A DNA stretch of 64,000 nucleotides from Tethya wilhelma (Eukaryota > Porifera > Demospongiae > Tethyida > Tethyidae): positions 26,971,015 through 27,035,014 of the forward strand of contig CAXIPT010000001.1 in assembly GCA_964030475.1 (NCBI GenBank), given 5' to 3'. The translations under genes were made by a program, and so were the position numbers. Of the stretch, positions 49,701 to 61,231 are shown one piece after another. How positions within the stretch are numbered: the stretch's first letter is position 1; each line of letters opens with the position of its first letter. The notes beneath the pieces are model-generated. The model was not told the origin of the DNA. It saw only the letters and a list, made by a program, of their open reading frames with translations, and ran no database searches.

Positions 49701-51627
49701 AGCTGCTTTCAGAATGGTAGTAGCACCTTCATAATTATGATCAAGACTATACTTTCAGAAAGGTAGTACGTAGCAATGATGAAAGTTCTACTACCGTTGT
49801 GAAGGCAGTCTTGATCATGAAGATGAAACCACCTTCATGATCAAGACCACCTTCAGAATCAACAAAATCATGTTTGCAATTTGAGAATACTATCGCCTAT
49901 AGTTTTGGCACTAATAACACTTCAATAAATGTAGAGAGATGATTGAGTGGTGCTAGCACAAGTTGCCTGGAATTATAGTTGTAGAAATTTTTGTCCTAGA
50001 CCATTACTTTGGTTAACTCTGTATATTCTGAAAATCTTGGTCCAATTGGAAAATTATGAGTGTTGTTGTGCATGCATGACCAGATGTGAGAGTAATTATA
50101 ATAACTAAAGCCTTCTCAACATTGTCTGTATTTTCTGCTTAAAATTTAATGTCATGGATGCTTGTACATTCAGCAAACCATGCTGCTCATTACACTGACC
50201 TATACAGCTCTGAGCTTAGTTTGCACACCCATCACTGGGAGGGTAAGAGGATTGACATCAATCAAGTCAAATACATAATGTTAAAGAGCAGGGGTACATA
50301 TACATACCTACAGTTCTAGTAAAACCTTTCCTATAATTATATTATATGATTGAATCTTTTTTTAGATTACTATAGTTCGATAAGACAGTGAAAGTGTTGA
50401 ACTTTTAAATACTACATTTCTAGTCAAATCTTTTCCTAGTCAAATCATTCTAATATAATTCAGATAAGATAGTGCGTGCATGGAAGTGTCAAACTGTTGA
50501 ATACTTTTGAAGATGAACTTGGTCTCAGACTGGCTGGCAGTCACATCAGAGACCAGCATGGATCTAAGAGCAAGCTGTCCAAGTTTATAAACGATATGCT
50601 GCATGGCTGCTGAAAACACAACCTGATCCAGGCTGACAAGTGTATTATTTCAATGGCACGAATTCATAATAACTTGAATTAACTTGTATAACTTGTAATG
50701 ACCTACTGGTTTGGCAAAAATTGTAGCTCAACTTAGCAGCTAGTCAAAACACACAGATCCAATAGGCCACAACCCAGGCTAGAATTTTCAGAGATAAACC
50801 AATTTACTGGGAGTTTTAGTCCCCCAGCCGGCCAGAACCAAAAATTAGCAGAATCAACTCTGAGCAAAAGTCGGCTGCCATTTAATTTTGTGGCAAGTGA
50901 CCAAAAAAGACATTGCTGAAAACATTTTACATTTCAAGATAAATAAGCAAGGCAAGACTCAGTCTGAGTATTGCAATTGCTTCTTATCGACAGTGTTGAT
51001 GCCTCACACATCTTCATGATCTTATTTCTAGTCTATTGTTATAACTCACACCCTCTAAGAGTCTCAGTATATCGTTGGACACATCATAGTGTTTAGTGTC
51101 TAGAGTCCGTAAGTAAATTGACTCACTAGTCCAGTATTGTAGTAGTCAAACCAGTTGTTTGTATGTAGTATAAAAGCCATGGAGTCTTGAAGTGCTCATT
51201 GTTCAATGTCATGTCATGTTACTAGTGTGAGTGTATCAAATAATTTATTATGCTACAAGCTTGAAAGAACGTTTATTGTCATTCAATAAAGTAAACTAAG
51301 TGTACTCTCTGCACGTTGAATTAGATGGCAAGCTTCACTCATGCAGCTTGGTCACTGACTTATATGCTCTGAGACAAATAATAAACAGCCAGTCTGACTC
51401 CTGGCTGTACTTTAAGTTATGACAGTATAGTAATTGCACTGACCTGGCCCTGTGTCTTTTCCCATTAGTTGTGCTAGATATTCCATCAGCATAGCTGGCT
51501 CCAAATCTGTTTTCTGTAATTCATTGGAAATAAAATCTTTAGTATACTTCTCCTTTTGGACCATAGGATGAGTAGCTACCGATCCCAGTGAAATCAAGAT
51601 GACACTAGCGGCCACAATAGGCACCAT
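46704..51627 (-). CDS. Secreted AID/APOBEC-like deaminase (SNAD type), copy 1
   Basis: Two exons, 51627-51444 and 47284-46704, joined by a phase-1 intron of about 4.2 kb; 254 residues. Exon 1 encodes a signal peptide (MVPIVAASVILISLGSVATHP). Exon 2 carries the deaminase fold: STNAETSS (equivalent of the HxE motif), then NFSPCKECTQVL (PCxxC zinc site), a beta strand YAQLYTD like the AID/APOBEC ARLY strand, and VRVWNWSSFRDNY. The first zinc ligand is Asn instead of His or Cys. The secreted branch of AID/APOBEC-like deaminases (SNADs) has been reported from several animal groups including Porifera. The intron position and phase match the neighbouring paralogue. An in-frame ATG 11 codons upstream (51660) exists, but it overlaps a likely acceptor of a 5' UTR intron. 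Confidence 0.72.
48502..48614. mobile_element. Foldback with GTTAGACACTG ends
   Basis: Imperfect inverted arms of about 36 bp begin GTTAGACACTGTTTTG, with GTTTCTAC inside each arm. It lies in the large intron of deaminase copy 1. Confidence 0.75.
48960..49012. repeat. Foldback of the AGCCTCRT...CCAGGC family
   Basis: AGCCTATAAACC on the left is matched by GGTTTATGAGGCT on the right. The ends resemble those at 12289 and 40531. It lies in the intron of deaminase copy 1. Confidence 0.55.
49287..49924. mobile_element. 638-bp foldback transposon-like element
   Basis: Long terminal inverted repeats of about 90 bp begin TGAAGTGTTATT and end AATAACACTTCA. They contain several copies of GGTCTTGATCA and its complement. 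The middle includes another small foldback (about 49497-49556, TAGCCTTGTCCCCAGGCCC) suggesting nested insertion. No transposase frame was seen. It lies in the intron of deaminase copy 1. Confidence 0.8.
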
Positions 51628-52688
51628 CTCACAAATATTGCTAAGACTGGCAGTCTGCATGTAAACACATCAACTGAAATGAGGACAAGCAAATGAAGGT
51701 ACTCACAATTTCCACAAGGTAGATAGAAGATCAGCCGTTTATACACAAACACTTGGGAGAATCAAAGTTTAAAGCTGGAGACTTCAAGCGTGGAAGTTAA
51801 GCCCTTACGCACTAAGAGGTGAACTTTATATCATGATCATATGGGTATTGCATCCTGTGTCAGCTTCCCTCAAACATCTGAGCACATTCTGGCTTCCCAC
51901 TACCGCAACACGTTTGCGACAAGCAAACAGCATCTACTAGGGTACACGTAGTACAATGTTACTGAAATCTACATGAAAAAATTAATGTATGCAAATCTTG
52001 AGAAAGTATACAATAATACTGTGATCTACCACGTGGTTCAGTGACTATATAGCCTCCCAACTGATATTGTTGTTTTTTTTTATAATTTATCAATATTAAT
52101 GCACAATGGGAGGGGGCTATAATTAATGGTAATCGTAATTGTTACCTCACCATGCTGTTTCTTGAATGGAAGAGAATCATCTGATAAAGCATGACAGACT
52201 GAGAGCATACTCTATATTCATATATACAGGCACTGGAATAATAATAATTATTATGATGTACTTCAACTTTACTCCTTTGCATGGTAACTGGCTCTTTTCC
52301 AAGCACTCAGAGTGGCTGAGCAAGCCTGCATGAGCTTAGCAACTAGTGAATATCATGAGGTAGATTTGCAAAACTTTATATATCTCATTGATTGCATACA
52401 CCTATAGCCTGTAGCCTCCAGAGTGGAGGGCTTGGTATTAGTTTTATGAACACTAGCTAGATTATCCTTTCCATTTTCCTTGGTAAATATTATTATTATG
52501 AAGATAGTAGACAGATAGTGTAAAAATAACAATGAAAAGCAATATATTCGGTTTAACTTATAATATATAATAATAATAATAAAAATAGATTTTTGTCTCC
52601 CATACTATTTTAACAGTGACTAATGCACAATAATATAAGTTTTGAAGTTTGTCAAGTATACAGAAGGTCTAAATAGAATGATTGGTAC

Positions 52689-53707
52689 CTAGTCAAGCAA
52701 TTCAGTTGGGCACCAGTTTTCAATGATGTCTTCAGGTAATTTGGTCAACTCTTGTGCCAAATCGAATAGAGTCAAAAGTTCATTGTGCTTCTTCAAGAAT
52801 CCATCGTTCTCCAGTGCTATACCAATAGCATTTCTACAGTCTTCACTGTGGAGGTGCACTCGGAAATCATTCCAATCCCATGGTAGAACAGTGTAATTCA
52901 GGTGCATAAGCTTGACAAGACATTTTAGAGATTCAAGCGACTCAAAAAAACTAGTGCCTCTAAACAGTGAGGCCACATATATTGTTGGTTTCACTTCTTC
53001 TTTGTGGTAATCTGACATGATGCGTCTTGCACAAGCTGGACAAGGGGATTGGCTCATCCAGAGTTTGTCAGGGAGTGGATTTGAATTCAAACTACCCTGA
53101 GCCTCATAGTTAGAGTAAAGAAGTATAAGTGCTATGAGTGGTTCATACTCAGAGTAGATACTTGATCCGTACTCGACTGTAACAAATGTCTTAAGAGTTG
53201 AACGGCCTTCAAAAACAGTATCTACTGAATTGATGACTTGGCGAAGATCATCCTCAGTCATAGTGGGAGTTGATCGGGATCCGTTGTTGAGGCAATACGT
53301 AGGGCCACCTGAATTAAAGTTAATTATTATGTAATAAAATTAAAAACTCCAAACACAATAGAAAAGACTTTAGCAAGCATGCAGTTGCAAAACACCATTA
53401 ATTAACAGTAAGTCTTACTTGGCTTTTTCTTTGCAATGTCTACACCCATTATGCTTGCAACTTCCACTTCATTGCTCTCTTCCAGTTTGTGATTGAAGTT
53501 GTTCTTGTGTGCATCCTGATCCGCATTCTCGAGAAAATTTTCCTTCAGGGATTCCCAGGTACTCTGCTCAGTTTCCTCCTGGACTGCCAGCTCATAAATA
53601 ATCCTTAATCTTTCTGCTTCATTTTTCAATTCTTCGATTGGAAATCCATTGATATATGTGGTCAAACCCACCATGGTAAAGAACATCAAGTGTGCCAACT
53701 TCAGCAT
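52689..53707 (-). CDS. Secreted AID/APOBEC-like deaminase (SNAD type), copy 2
   Basis: Two exons, 53707-53419 and 53308-52689, phase-1 intron of 110 bp; 302 residues. Exon 1 encodes a signal peptide (MLKLAHLMFFTMVGLTTYING) and an acidic/helical pro-region of about 75 residues. Exon 2 has the deaminase core: LLYSNYEAQG (HxE equivalent with Asn), MSQSPCPACARRIM (PCxxC), KPTIYVASLFRG, and VLPWDWNDFRVHL, in the order seen in AID/APOBEC proteins. The catalytic Glu and both zinc cysteines are kept; the first zinc ligand is Asn as in copy 1. Its target is unknown; cytidine deamination outside the cell or in a vesicle is inferred. The two copies are diverged at protein level, so the duplication is old. 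Confidence 0.75.
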
Positions 53708-56148
53708 AGTTCTGTAGGTGAGCAGAACATGAAATTACAGTATTATAGTACAATTATTAATATTATTATTAGCACATTGCTTCTTAAACTTACAATAATA
53801 ATAGCTGTTGATAATTTTGAAGGTTGTATTGGTGCTTCTCCTAAAGAAGTTGATTAATCTGCTGTGTTTTTTTTCTAGTGAAGAGTCCAGAATTCTTCAT
53901 GCTTTTTATAGAGAGTAAACACGAGAGAGCAGACAGGAAATGAGTGGGTGGGTGTGGAACTGCAGCTCGGTGCAGCGAGCTGCAACGCAATAACACGTGA
54001 TGTTCTATTTTTAAAACAAAATAAGTGCATGGTATTGAGTAATGCTGCTACAATTAGCAATTTATTATGCTGCTGATTGTAAATTAGCATTTTTTGATCA
54101 ACAAGTACAAAAAATGATATGATTTTGTATTATTTTGCATTAGAAAACTTCTTGTCATGCATTGCAGCAATGCTATAATTATTGATTACTATTAACAATC
54201 ATTATTAATAATTATTGTATTTAATAACCATTAATACTTTGAGTTAGAGATTATAGAGTTCTTTCTAAGACAATGCATTTATAATTATCAAACTGCAATT
54301 CTGTGCAGTTAGCCAGTTCATCAAGAAAGGAAACAAGGATGTGCAGCACTTGACTTGAATGACTTCCTGTTATTAATGGTTATGTTTATTATTATGATCA
54401 TATACACTGTACAGGAACTGACATGTGGGTTCAGAGTTTCCTGATTTTTATTTACATATACTATTCTCAGGTTTTAGTAAACAATTGAGCTAGTCTATCA
54501 TCGATATCATTATTATAGCTCTCAACTCAGTGGGTCTGTAAAGTTCAAATGGCATGGCTGGCTATATGTGGTATATGACAATATAATCTGACAGGAGATA
54601 AATTAATAATACAATGTCATACTGTGTTGTGCATTATCTTGAAAATACTTGACTGCCTTAGAGTCACTTCTACAGACAAACTGTGCAGTATTTAGTTTAA
54701 ATGGTAAGTGAAACTGATTTAAACCCAGCTGTAGCCCTATCATAATCATACAGGAAATTTAATACCTTCAACATTTCCTCTCAAGTCAATAATATTAGAG
54801 TGATTCATGGATGTTAGAGAAACCTGATTACTTTTATAAAAATTTATCAGTTTCCTGAAACGAGACAATGAACAACATTAATAATTTAATAACTACACAA
54901 TATCTAATTGTGCACTAATCTTCGGCACATGAAACAATTATAATACCATAATTATTGTTATTAACATGAAAATTATTGTGATCAATACATTGTTAAATTA
55001 TATTCTTGTTCACCGACCCAGTATGCAGATTGAAAATATCAAACTTTAATTCTTTAATGACTTAATAACCACTTTAAAATTTTCAATCTGCATACTGGGT
55101 TGATGAACAAGAATATAATTTTTAACAATGACTAATACCCAACCAGAAAGTCACTTACGAAAGTACATGATCAATACATTTATGATTTTATTATCATGAG
55201 TATAGTATTACACAATGCTATTTTCTATATTATGCAACAGCTTTGCATACATTGAGTATTCTCAATAGCATGCTACTTTACATACCAAATAATATTATAA
55301 CCCTATAAACAAAAGTGTTATAATTATATTCACATAGACTATTATTGGATATAAACGTATTCATTATAATATTGCATAATATTTTCTTACCACAGGTATT
55401 GTTGATTCAGGATTGTTTCTGCTGGCAGGGCTGTAACACTAAGTTTAGCAGGGTAATTCCCTTTCACTGTGACCATATATGCACTATGATGTCATTTCAA
55501 TGGAATGTACAAGACACATGATACCCATGTGTGTGTGTGTGTGACTGTGTGTGTATATGACACTGTATGAGGTGTTGACACTGAACAGAAGGGAATCCCA
55601 GTTTTCCCTTTCACTGTTTAACCAAGCTTCTTACAACATCCTGAAAGGGGTAGATAATGCACACAACCAAACAAGGACTACTACAGAAGCAGTGTAGATT
55701 GTGCAAGCCATAAACTCCACAATTTGCCTACTCATGCCTAGAGATCAGGAGAACATTACTGTGGTTCACGAGGCTATTCATGAAGTTATGTGCCAGGGCC
55801 ATTAAGTTATTCCGGAAGGGCTACATCTAGCACATGCTCTTCATGATGCCGTACGTTGTACACTACAATAGTTACATAATGTCATGTGAATGTGCAATTT
55901 CAAGGATCATTAGGGTTCCACTCAAATTAGTTATTGTAATGATCATGAGATCTTGCACACGTTGTCTTTTCTTTGTTTATCCAATGAGTACTGCTTCAAA
56001 ACATAAGCCAGACGCAGTATAATGGCATATATGGTAATAGTTTTTAAAGAAACTGAGTCACAGCCCTAGAATTCTTTATCCATATATTATCATGGATCAT
56101 AAACTGGCATGGCTATAGGAGACATGCATGAGTTGTCACAATACTCAC
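53708..56148. other. AT-rich spacer, no gene recognised apart from a foldback
   Basis: Long AT-rich stretch with ATTATT-type runs and a short GT repeat near 55530. Besides the foldback at 54988-55130 I see no supported feature; the promoter of deaminase copy 2 should lie near its right of 53707. Confidence 0.4.
54988..55130. mobile_element. 143-bp palindromic MITE-like foldback
   Basis: Arms of about 50 bp begin CATTGTTAAA and contain TTATATTCTTGTTCA and CAGTATGCAGATTGAAAAT. They are mirrored on the other side with only a few changes, around a central AT-rich loop. Confidence 0.85.
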
Positions 56149-56290
56149 TATTCCTTGATCTGTGGTAATGAAAGTCTATTGTCAACAAACCAATCTTCTG
56201 TATCATTCCTAAACCAAACAGGAAGCTGATCGATAGTAGGTGGGCTATAGGGCTTCCTTTCAGTGACAACATCGGCCACCATAAAAGTAG
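56149..56290 (-). CDS. Unrecognised putative exon
   Basis: A stretch bounded by a good acceptor (TTTCATTACAATAG) and a good donor (GTGAGT) stays open. From an ATG at 56282 it encodes about 45 residues with PYSPPTIDQLPVWFRNDTED. I do not recognise the family and found no downstream exon. It lies between NAD kinase and deaminase copy 2 on the same strand. Confidence 0.3.
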
Positions 56291-56591
56291 CTATTGTAAT
56301 GAAAGTACAAGAGAGGATGTTTGGGTTAGAGGAAGTAACCAAAGCAAATGTGGTCGTTGCATGCGTGCACATGCGTGGTGAAATCCAATAATTCAATCAC
56401 AAATAAAGACTTAGTACTAGTAACATTATGGTGACTCAATGCCACGACCAATTATTGAGACTAATTTAGACAATTAAGTAGTCAGGTTTACAAACATGCA
56501 AACATTATATGGCCAATTGTTTCCGGACTATTATCAGGACAAACCACAACAGAGATAACCCACAGTTTAATCGTGATGCAAAGTAAAATTG

Positions 56592-56597
56592 TTTATT
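56592..56597 (-). terminator. Poly(A) signal of NAD kinase
   Basis: AATAAA on the minus strand, about 118 bases after the NAD kinase stop codon. Confidence 0.55.
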
Positions 56598-56714
56598 CAA
56601 ACCTCAATAAATAAACAAATACAGAATTTAACAATTGTTGTTATTTGATAGACAAAACACTAAAGTTTACAAAACTACGTATATTATTTAGAGGTACAAA
56701 TTCAAATTAACTAC

Positions 56715-59700
56715 TTAAGTTCTTTTGAAGGCTTTCTGTTCTTTACGTATGTTCCAGTGAAGACATTCGGCTAAGCTATCAAACCAGTCTGTTACATGGC
56801 CAGTGTTGTTGATGGAAGGAACAGGATAGGGGCTTGTACTCACTGTCAAACTACAGTGCAATCACAAAAACATACCTTCACATCACTAAGTACACTAGCT
56901 GTATAACTAACACACCTGTTTCCATGTGTGATTTCTTGCCTGTTTCTACCATCAAATGAGACCCAAGCAGAGTTTCTGCTGGAAGGTGCAACCTTGATCT
57001 AGGTGTACACAAAGAAAGACAATTTTTTTTTTAAACATACAAATTCAAGACTTAGTGTCTACATAGTTACCATTAATTCAACTCCTGCAGGGACAACAAT
57101 GGAGCGGAAAGACAGGGAGTGAGGACATATGGGAGTAACAACAATGGCAGGCACACTAGGGTGAACCATACTAGCTCCAGCAGCTAGGGAATAGGCTGTA
57201 CTACCAGTTGGTGTGGCAATGATGATACCTGTACGGTATTAACATTATGAAGAGATGCACTGCATGCATGGGGGAATTTAACAGACCGTCTCCTTGTACA
57301 GACGTCATTTTCCTGCCATTGCAATAAATTATAAGGTTTGTAAGATAAGGATTAGGCCCTCGATCAACAACAAGGTCATTCATAACCTATATACGATAAT
57401 ACCAAGAGATTTCACAGAATGAATGGACAGAGGTACATATCAGTGATTTACTTACCAACATTTTTGGCAATGCTTTGGTACGTGAGTCAGGTAAACGTAA
57501 CTTTTTTTCAATCCCAAATTTTAATTTTGAGTCAAATTCAGTGGGTGAAATAGGACACAGTTCTTCTTGACCTGCAGTATCCACTACATCATCCATTTTA
57601 ACAACACATTCCAGTCTATGGCGAAGAGTGAGGCTGGCACCACCTAATGGCATGGAACAAAACATCACCCCATTTAATATTGAAACTCATTGTACAAACA
57701 ACATAATCACATCATCCAATGGACAAGATGCTATGTCATTGCACAATATTTGTATTCTATATATAGTAGCACTATTTTCAACAATATGCATAATATAGTA
57801 TTAGGCAATGCATGAATAGCACAATAGGCCACTCTTTGAACTTTTTTTACTACCAGCCAGCATAATTAAATGTATACAAATACAACGAAATTGAAGTTTA
57901 GCACTTGGCTATTCACTTCTACATGCAGGACAACTTACCATCATACCAGTATTGAATAACTATTAATTCAAATCAATGTACCATGGTTTTTAGGGACAAA
58001 CGACTTACCACCATATATTCACTTTGTTTTACATAGTCAATAATACCATATTTATCCTCGGGTGCATGGGCCAACCATACATAGTGGGGTCAACTTAAGC
58101 CAGGATACAGTGGTGTAGCTAGTTTAATAGGGAATATCCAAAGTGGGGAAACCAGCTTGTCATGGCTGCCTTATATTATGATCAATTTACACGTACAAAA
58201 CTATGGGAAATTCAAGAAATTTGATTCATAGTCAAAACTCATTATTGTAGTCGCCATATGGTTAATTGTGGTCGATGCCATATTTTGTGGTCAACCCCCC
58301 ACCCAAGTATTATGGACATAGGTCTTGGTCATGAAAAATTATGCCAGCTGATATAATGAAGAGTACCAAGGTACGTGCTTAACCCTTAGGGCCATAACAT
58401 TCTCACACATTAGCTTACATCCCAAAAAAGCACATTATAAAATTAATAATTATAGCTTGCTATGAAGTAAGTCAGGTGCCATTCTGCTCTTTTTGTCTCG
58501 TGGAAATGTTTATAAATCATGACTGAAGTGTTGATAAACTTATAAACCTATAGTTACATTCTAGCTTACATGCATGCGGCCTACAGTCAGTGTGAAATAA
58601 ATTACACTCATAAGTTGAATGCGATTGTTTTGCAGCTCTATTAGGAAATGACTTGTACCATATGAAGTGTAAATAGTTCCTAGGTATATTTACCTGCATG
58701 TATATTGTGCTACATAATCTAGTCGTATTATAGTTCCAAACATATAAGGCTCCAAACGGTAAACATAGTGCCACCACATAAAATAACAATGTCATTACTA
58801 CATCCTGAAAGTGTAGCCCAGTTTAGTAAGGCTGTGTGCCTATCACACATGATGTCAGAACATGTACTGACCTTTCAAAGCCTTTTCTATACACTTCTTA
58901 TACAATGTTCTGTCTTCTGCATCTGCACTAAGATCATCAGACTCAAATTGAAATGGAGCTAGAAATCCAAGAGAACCCAAATGAAAGGACAAGATGGGTG
59001 GCAGATGTGCCTGCAGGAAAATAGACAAACACACAATAACATGATGTACATATAATTATAGTGAAGGTTTACAACATGCAGGAATTAAGCTCTGCCCACA
59101 GATTATAGCATAATATTATGGCCCCTAGCCGGCAAGCTATATTCAACGTGTAAGGTTGCCATACCTACTGAGCAAACTTTCTCTAAATAACCTTTTAATT
59201 TGGCTAAGATTATATAGTCAGAGGAATGTGAGGGGCAATCTTTGCTGAGATGGAAGGGTGAGATTTTTTTTCTCAGCCTTGCTGAAAAACGATAGATCTA
59301 GACTATGGCTATCTACTCTGGATAGGACTTGGACTAGGGGTCAGAGACACACAGGTTAGCCCTAGCAACCATCTCCTTATACATACACATGTACTTCCTA
59401 AGCACTTATACAATGTCATATATTTTGGGCACATACTTGAAACAGAGATGAAGTATAGAGGAGAGTACCATCACCACCAACACACACTATCAAGTCCACA
59501 GATTCTAAGCATTCTTTCCTAGAAACTGCACAGTAATAATTGGCCAAGTGTAAGAATGAGGAGCATAAAGCTGCTTCATCTGTACCTTGATTGCCATCCT
59601 CCCAAGAGAGTAGAGAATCCATGACACCCTTGTATGAGGGATCGTCCAGAACAGTACTTTCGTTCAACACAGATGGCTCAACAACAACATCAAGTTTCTT

Positions 59701-61231
59701 CTCCTGTTGAGAATGTGAACGTGGCAACAACTTCTATTTACGTACTCACAATTACACCAGCTAGGATGAACAGTAATTAGAACCCTTGCTCAGAATCAAC
59801 TATACATACAGTATGTACAGTACGTATATTCTATAAGTGTAACTTAATTTTCGGAGATATAGTGAGGTATTCAAGTTTTGCCATGGATATTACGTGCATG
59901 TGTGAGTGCGTGCATACAAGCATTTATGTTTCTTTTTATAGATAACCTTTGATCTTCAAATCAGGGAAAGTTCAGAATGAGAGTAAACAAGACTATTCTT
60001 ATATCCAGCAATCATAGAAGTGATTGTCTAACTCATAATGAAAGCATGACCTTAAGCTACAACAGAAGCTTTGCAGTTGCTACAAATAGTGGTCTATATA
60101 GTTAAAGATAATCACAGCAGTGCTATGACCTGCATGCCGGCAGACTATATAGGGATGGCCTGCTACGTTGTATCTGGAGGAGCATGCTGGTCATGTGTTT
60201 ACATCACGGGGTAATCCATCAAGCAGAGGAAGAACAAATTAAGCTGAATTCTTGAGATCTAGCCACATTCAAACCTTAGGTCTTTGTACTAGCCCAATAA
60301 CCCTCATGTACATGCTATTTTACAAAGAAATCAATACAATCAGAAATTCATAAACATAACACAATTATTACTATTGTGTACATTGCCCTAGTCTCACTAG
60401 CCAAACTCTCCACAAAAAAATACTCTGCAGTAACAACCACACTCTTATAGATGTGTGTACAGCAATCTTACAAGTACCATTTATCTAACCAATCTTAGAC
60501 ACTGCTGTTGTTAGCTTGTTTCCAGGCTTTCCCATAGTAGTAATCCTATTTTGTGTATACATAAAATTTGCGGGAAGAGAGCTTGGGAACGAGGCTACCA
60601 AAGCCTCCCATTTTGCAGAGTCTGGCTAGTGAGACTACGTTACCTCTACTAGCCATCTTGTTAAGTCCATAAACTTCAAAGTGACATCTTTATCCTTAAA
60701 CTTCTTAATAACAAGAATCTGCAAAAAAAATATATTTTGTGTGTGAATGCATGGTATTGTAGTCTAGTAACAAAAAATATAAACGGAGGAAACAATAATA
60801 TTATTATTATGGCAATATAGTTACAAGTTATGAACAGCTTACAATAAAGATGGAATGGAGAACAATACTCATCCTTTAAAGGAACTGTGTCACTATAATA
60901 ACACTGTTTTGTTACTAAAAATACATGATGTTTTATGACATTCTGTGACCTTTTTTTGTTTGTTAACGTAATTGGGGTACCACATCTGGATACTAGCTCC
61001 ATGTATGCAGTGCATTGCATCTTTATCAACAAAAAAACATCACAAAATGTCACACATTTTATTTTTGGTACACAAAACAGCAATTATAATTATAGTGACA
61101 CAGTTCCTTTAATGTAGCATAGCACACATCTGTAAATGATTCTCACATTTTGTGGTGGGTCTGTCCAGTAAAGGTGGTGTTCACCGTGAGGATCTTCTAA
61201 AGAAAATCCTTCTTTCTTGCATTCTTCTTGT
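56715..61231 (-). CDS. NADK: NAD kinase (5' exons not identified)
   Basis: Nine exons in order: 61231-61147, 60718-60644, 59703-59437, 59010-58872, 57643-57456, 57386-57287, 57228-57071, 56998-56916, 56850-56715; about 410 residues, frame continuous. NAD kinase phosphorylates NAD to NADP in the cytosol using ATP. Diagnostic blocks: [39 protein letters not shown] (the GGDGT nucleotide-binding motif), [60 protein letters not shown] and [13 protein letters not shown]. All match animal cytosolic NADK in order. The first exon found opens in phase 2, so at least one upstream coding exon is missing from my model. A MITE sits 6 bp past the donor of the exon ending at 60644. Confidence 0.95.
57644..58871. 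other. 1.2-kb NAD kinase intron, nothing else seen
   Basis: The largest well-defined intron of NAD kinase. A minus-strand open frame at 58517-58795 has no domain signature. No foldback was recognised here. Confidence 0.5.
60389..60637. mobile_element. MITE with TAGTCTCACTAGCCA ends in an NAD kinase intron
   Basis: Inverted ends TAGTCTCACTAGCCAAACTCT and AGAGTCTGGCTAGTGAGACTA (one change) bound a 249-bp element with no coding capacity. An inner, weaker foldback contains AGCTTGTTTCCAGGC and GGGAACGAGGCTA. Confidence 0.8.

Noticed and set aside
10330..53707. Idea that the deaminases mutate the neighbouring receptor genes as AID does with antibodies
   Set aside because: Both deaminases have clear signal peptides and should be secreted, so access to nuclear DNA is not expected. 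Proximity alone is weak evidence.
60676..61083. 135-codon minus-strand frame in a NAD kinase intron
   Set aside because: Low-complexity hydrophobic reading through intron sequence, overlapping the true exon 60644-60718 in another frame.
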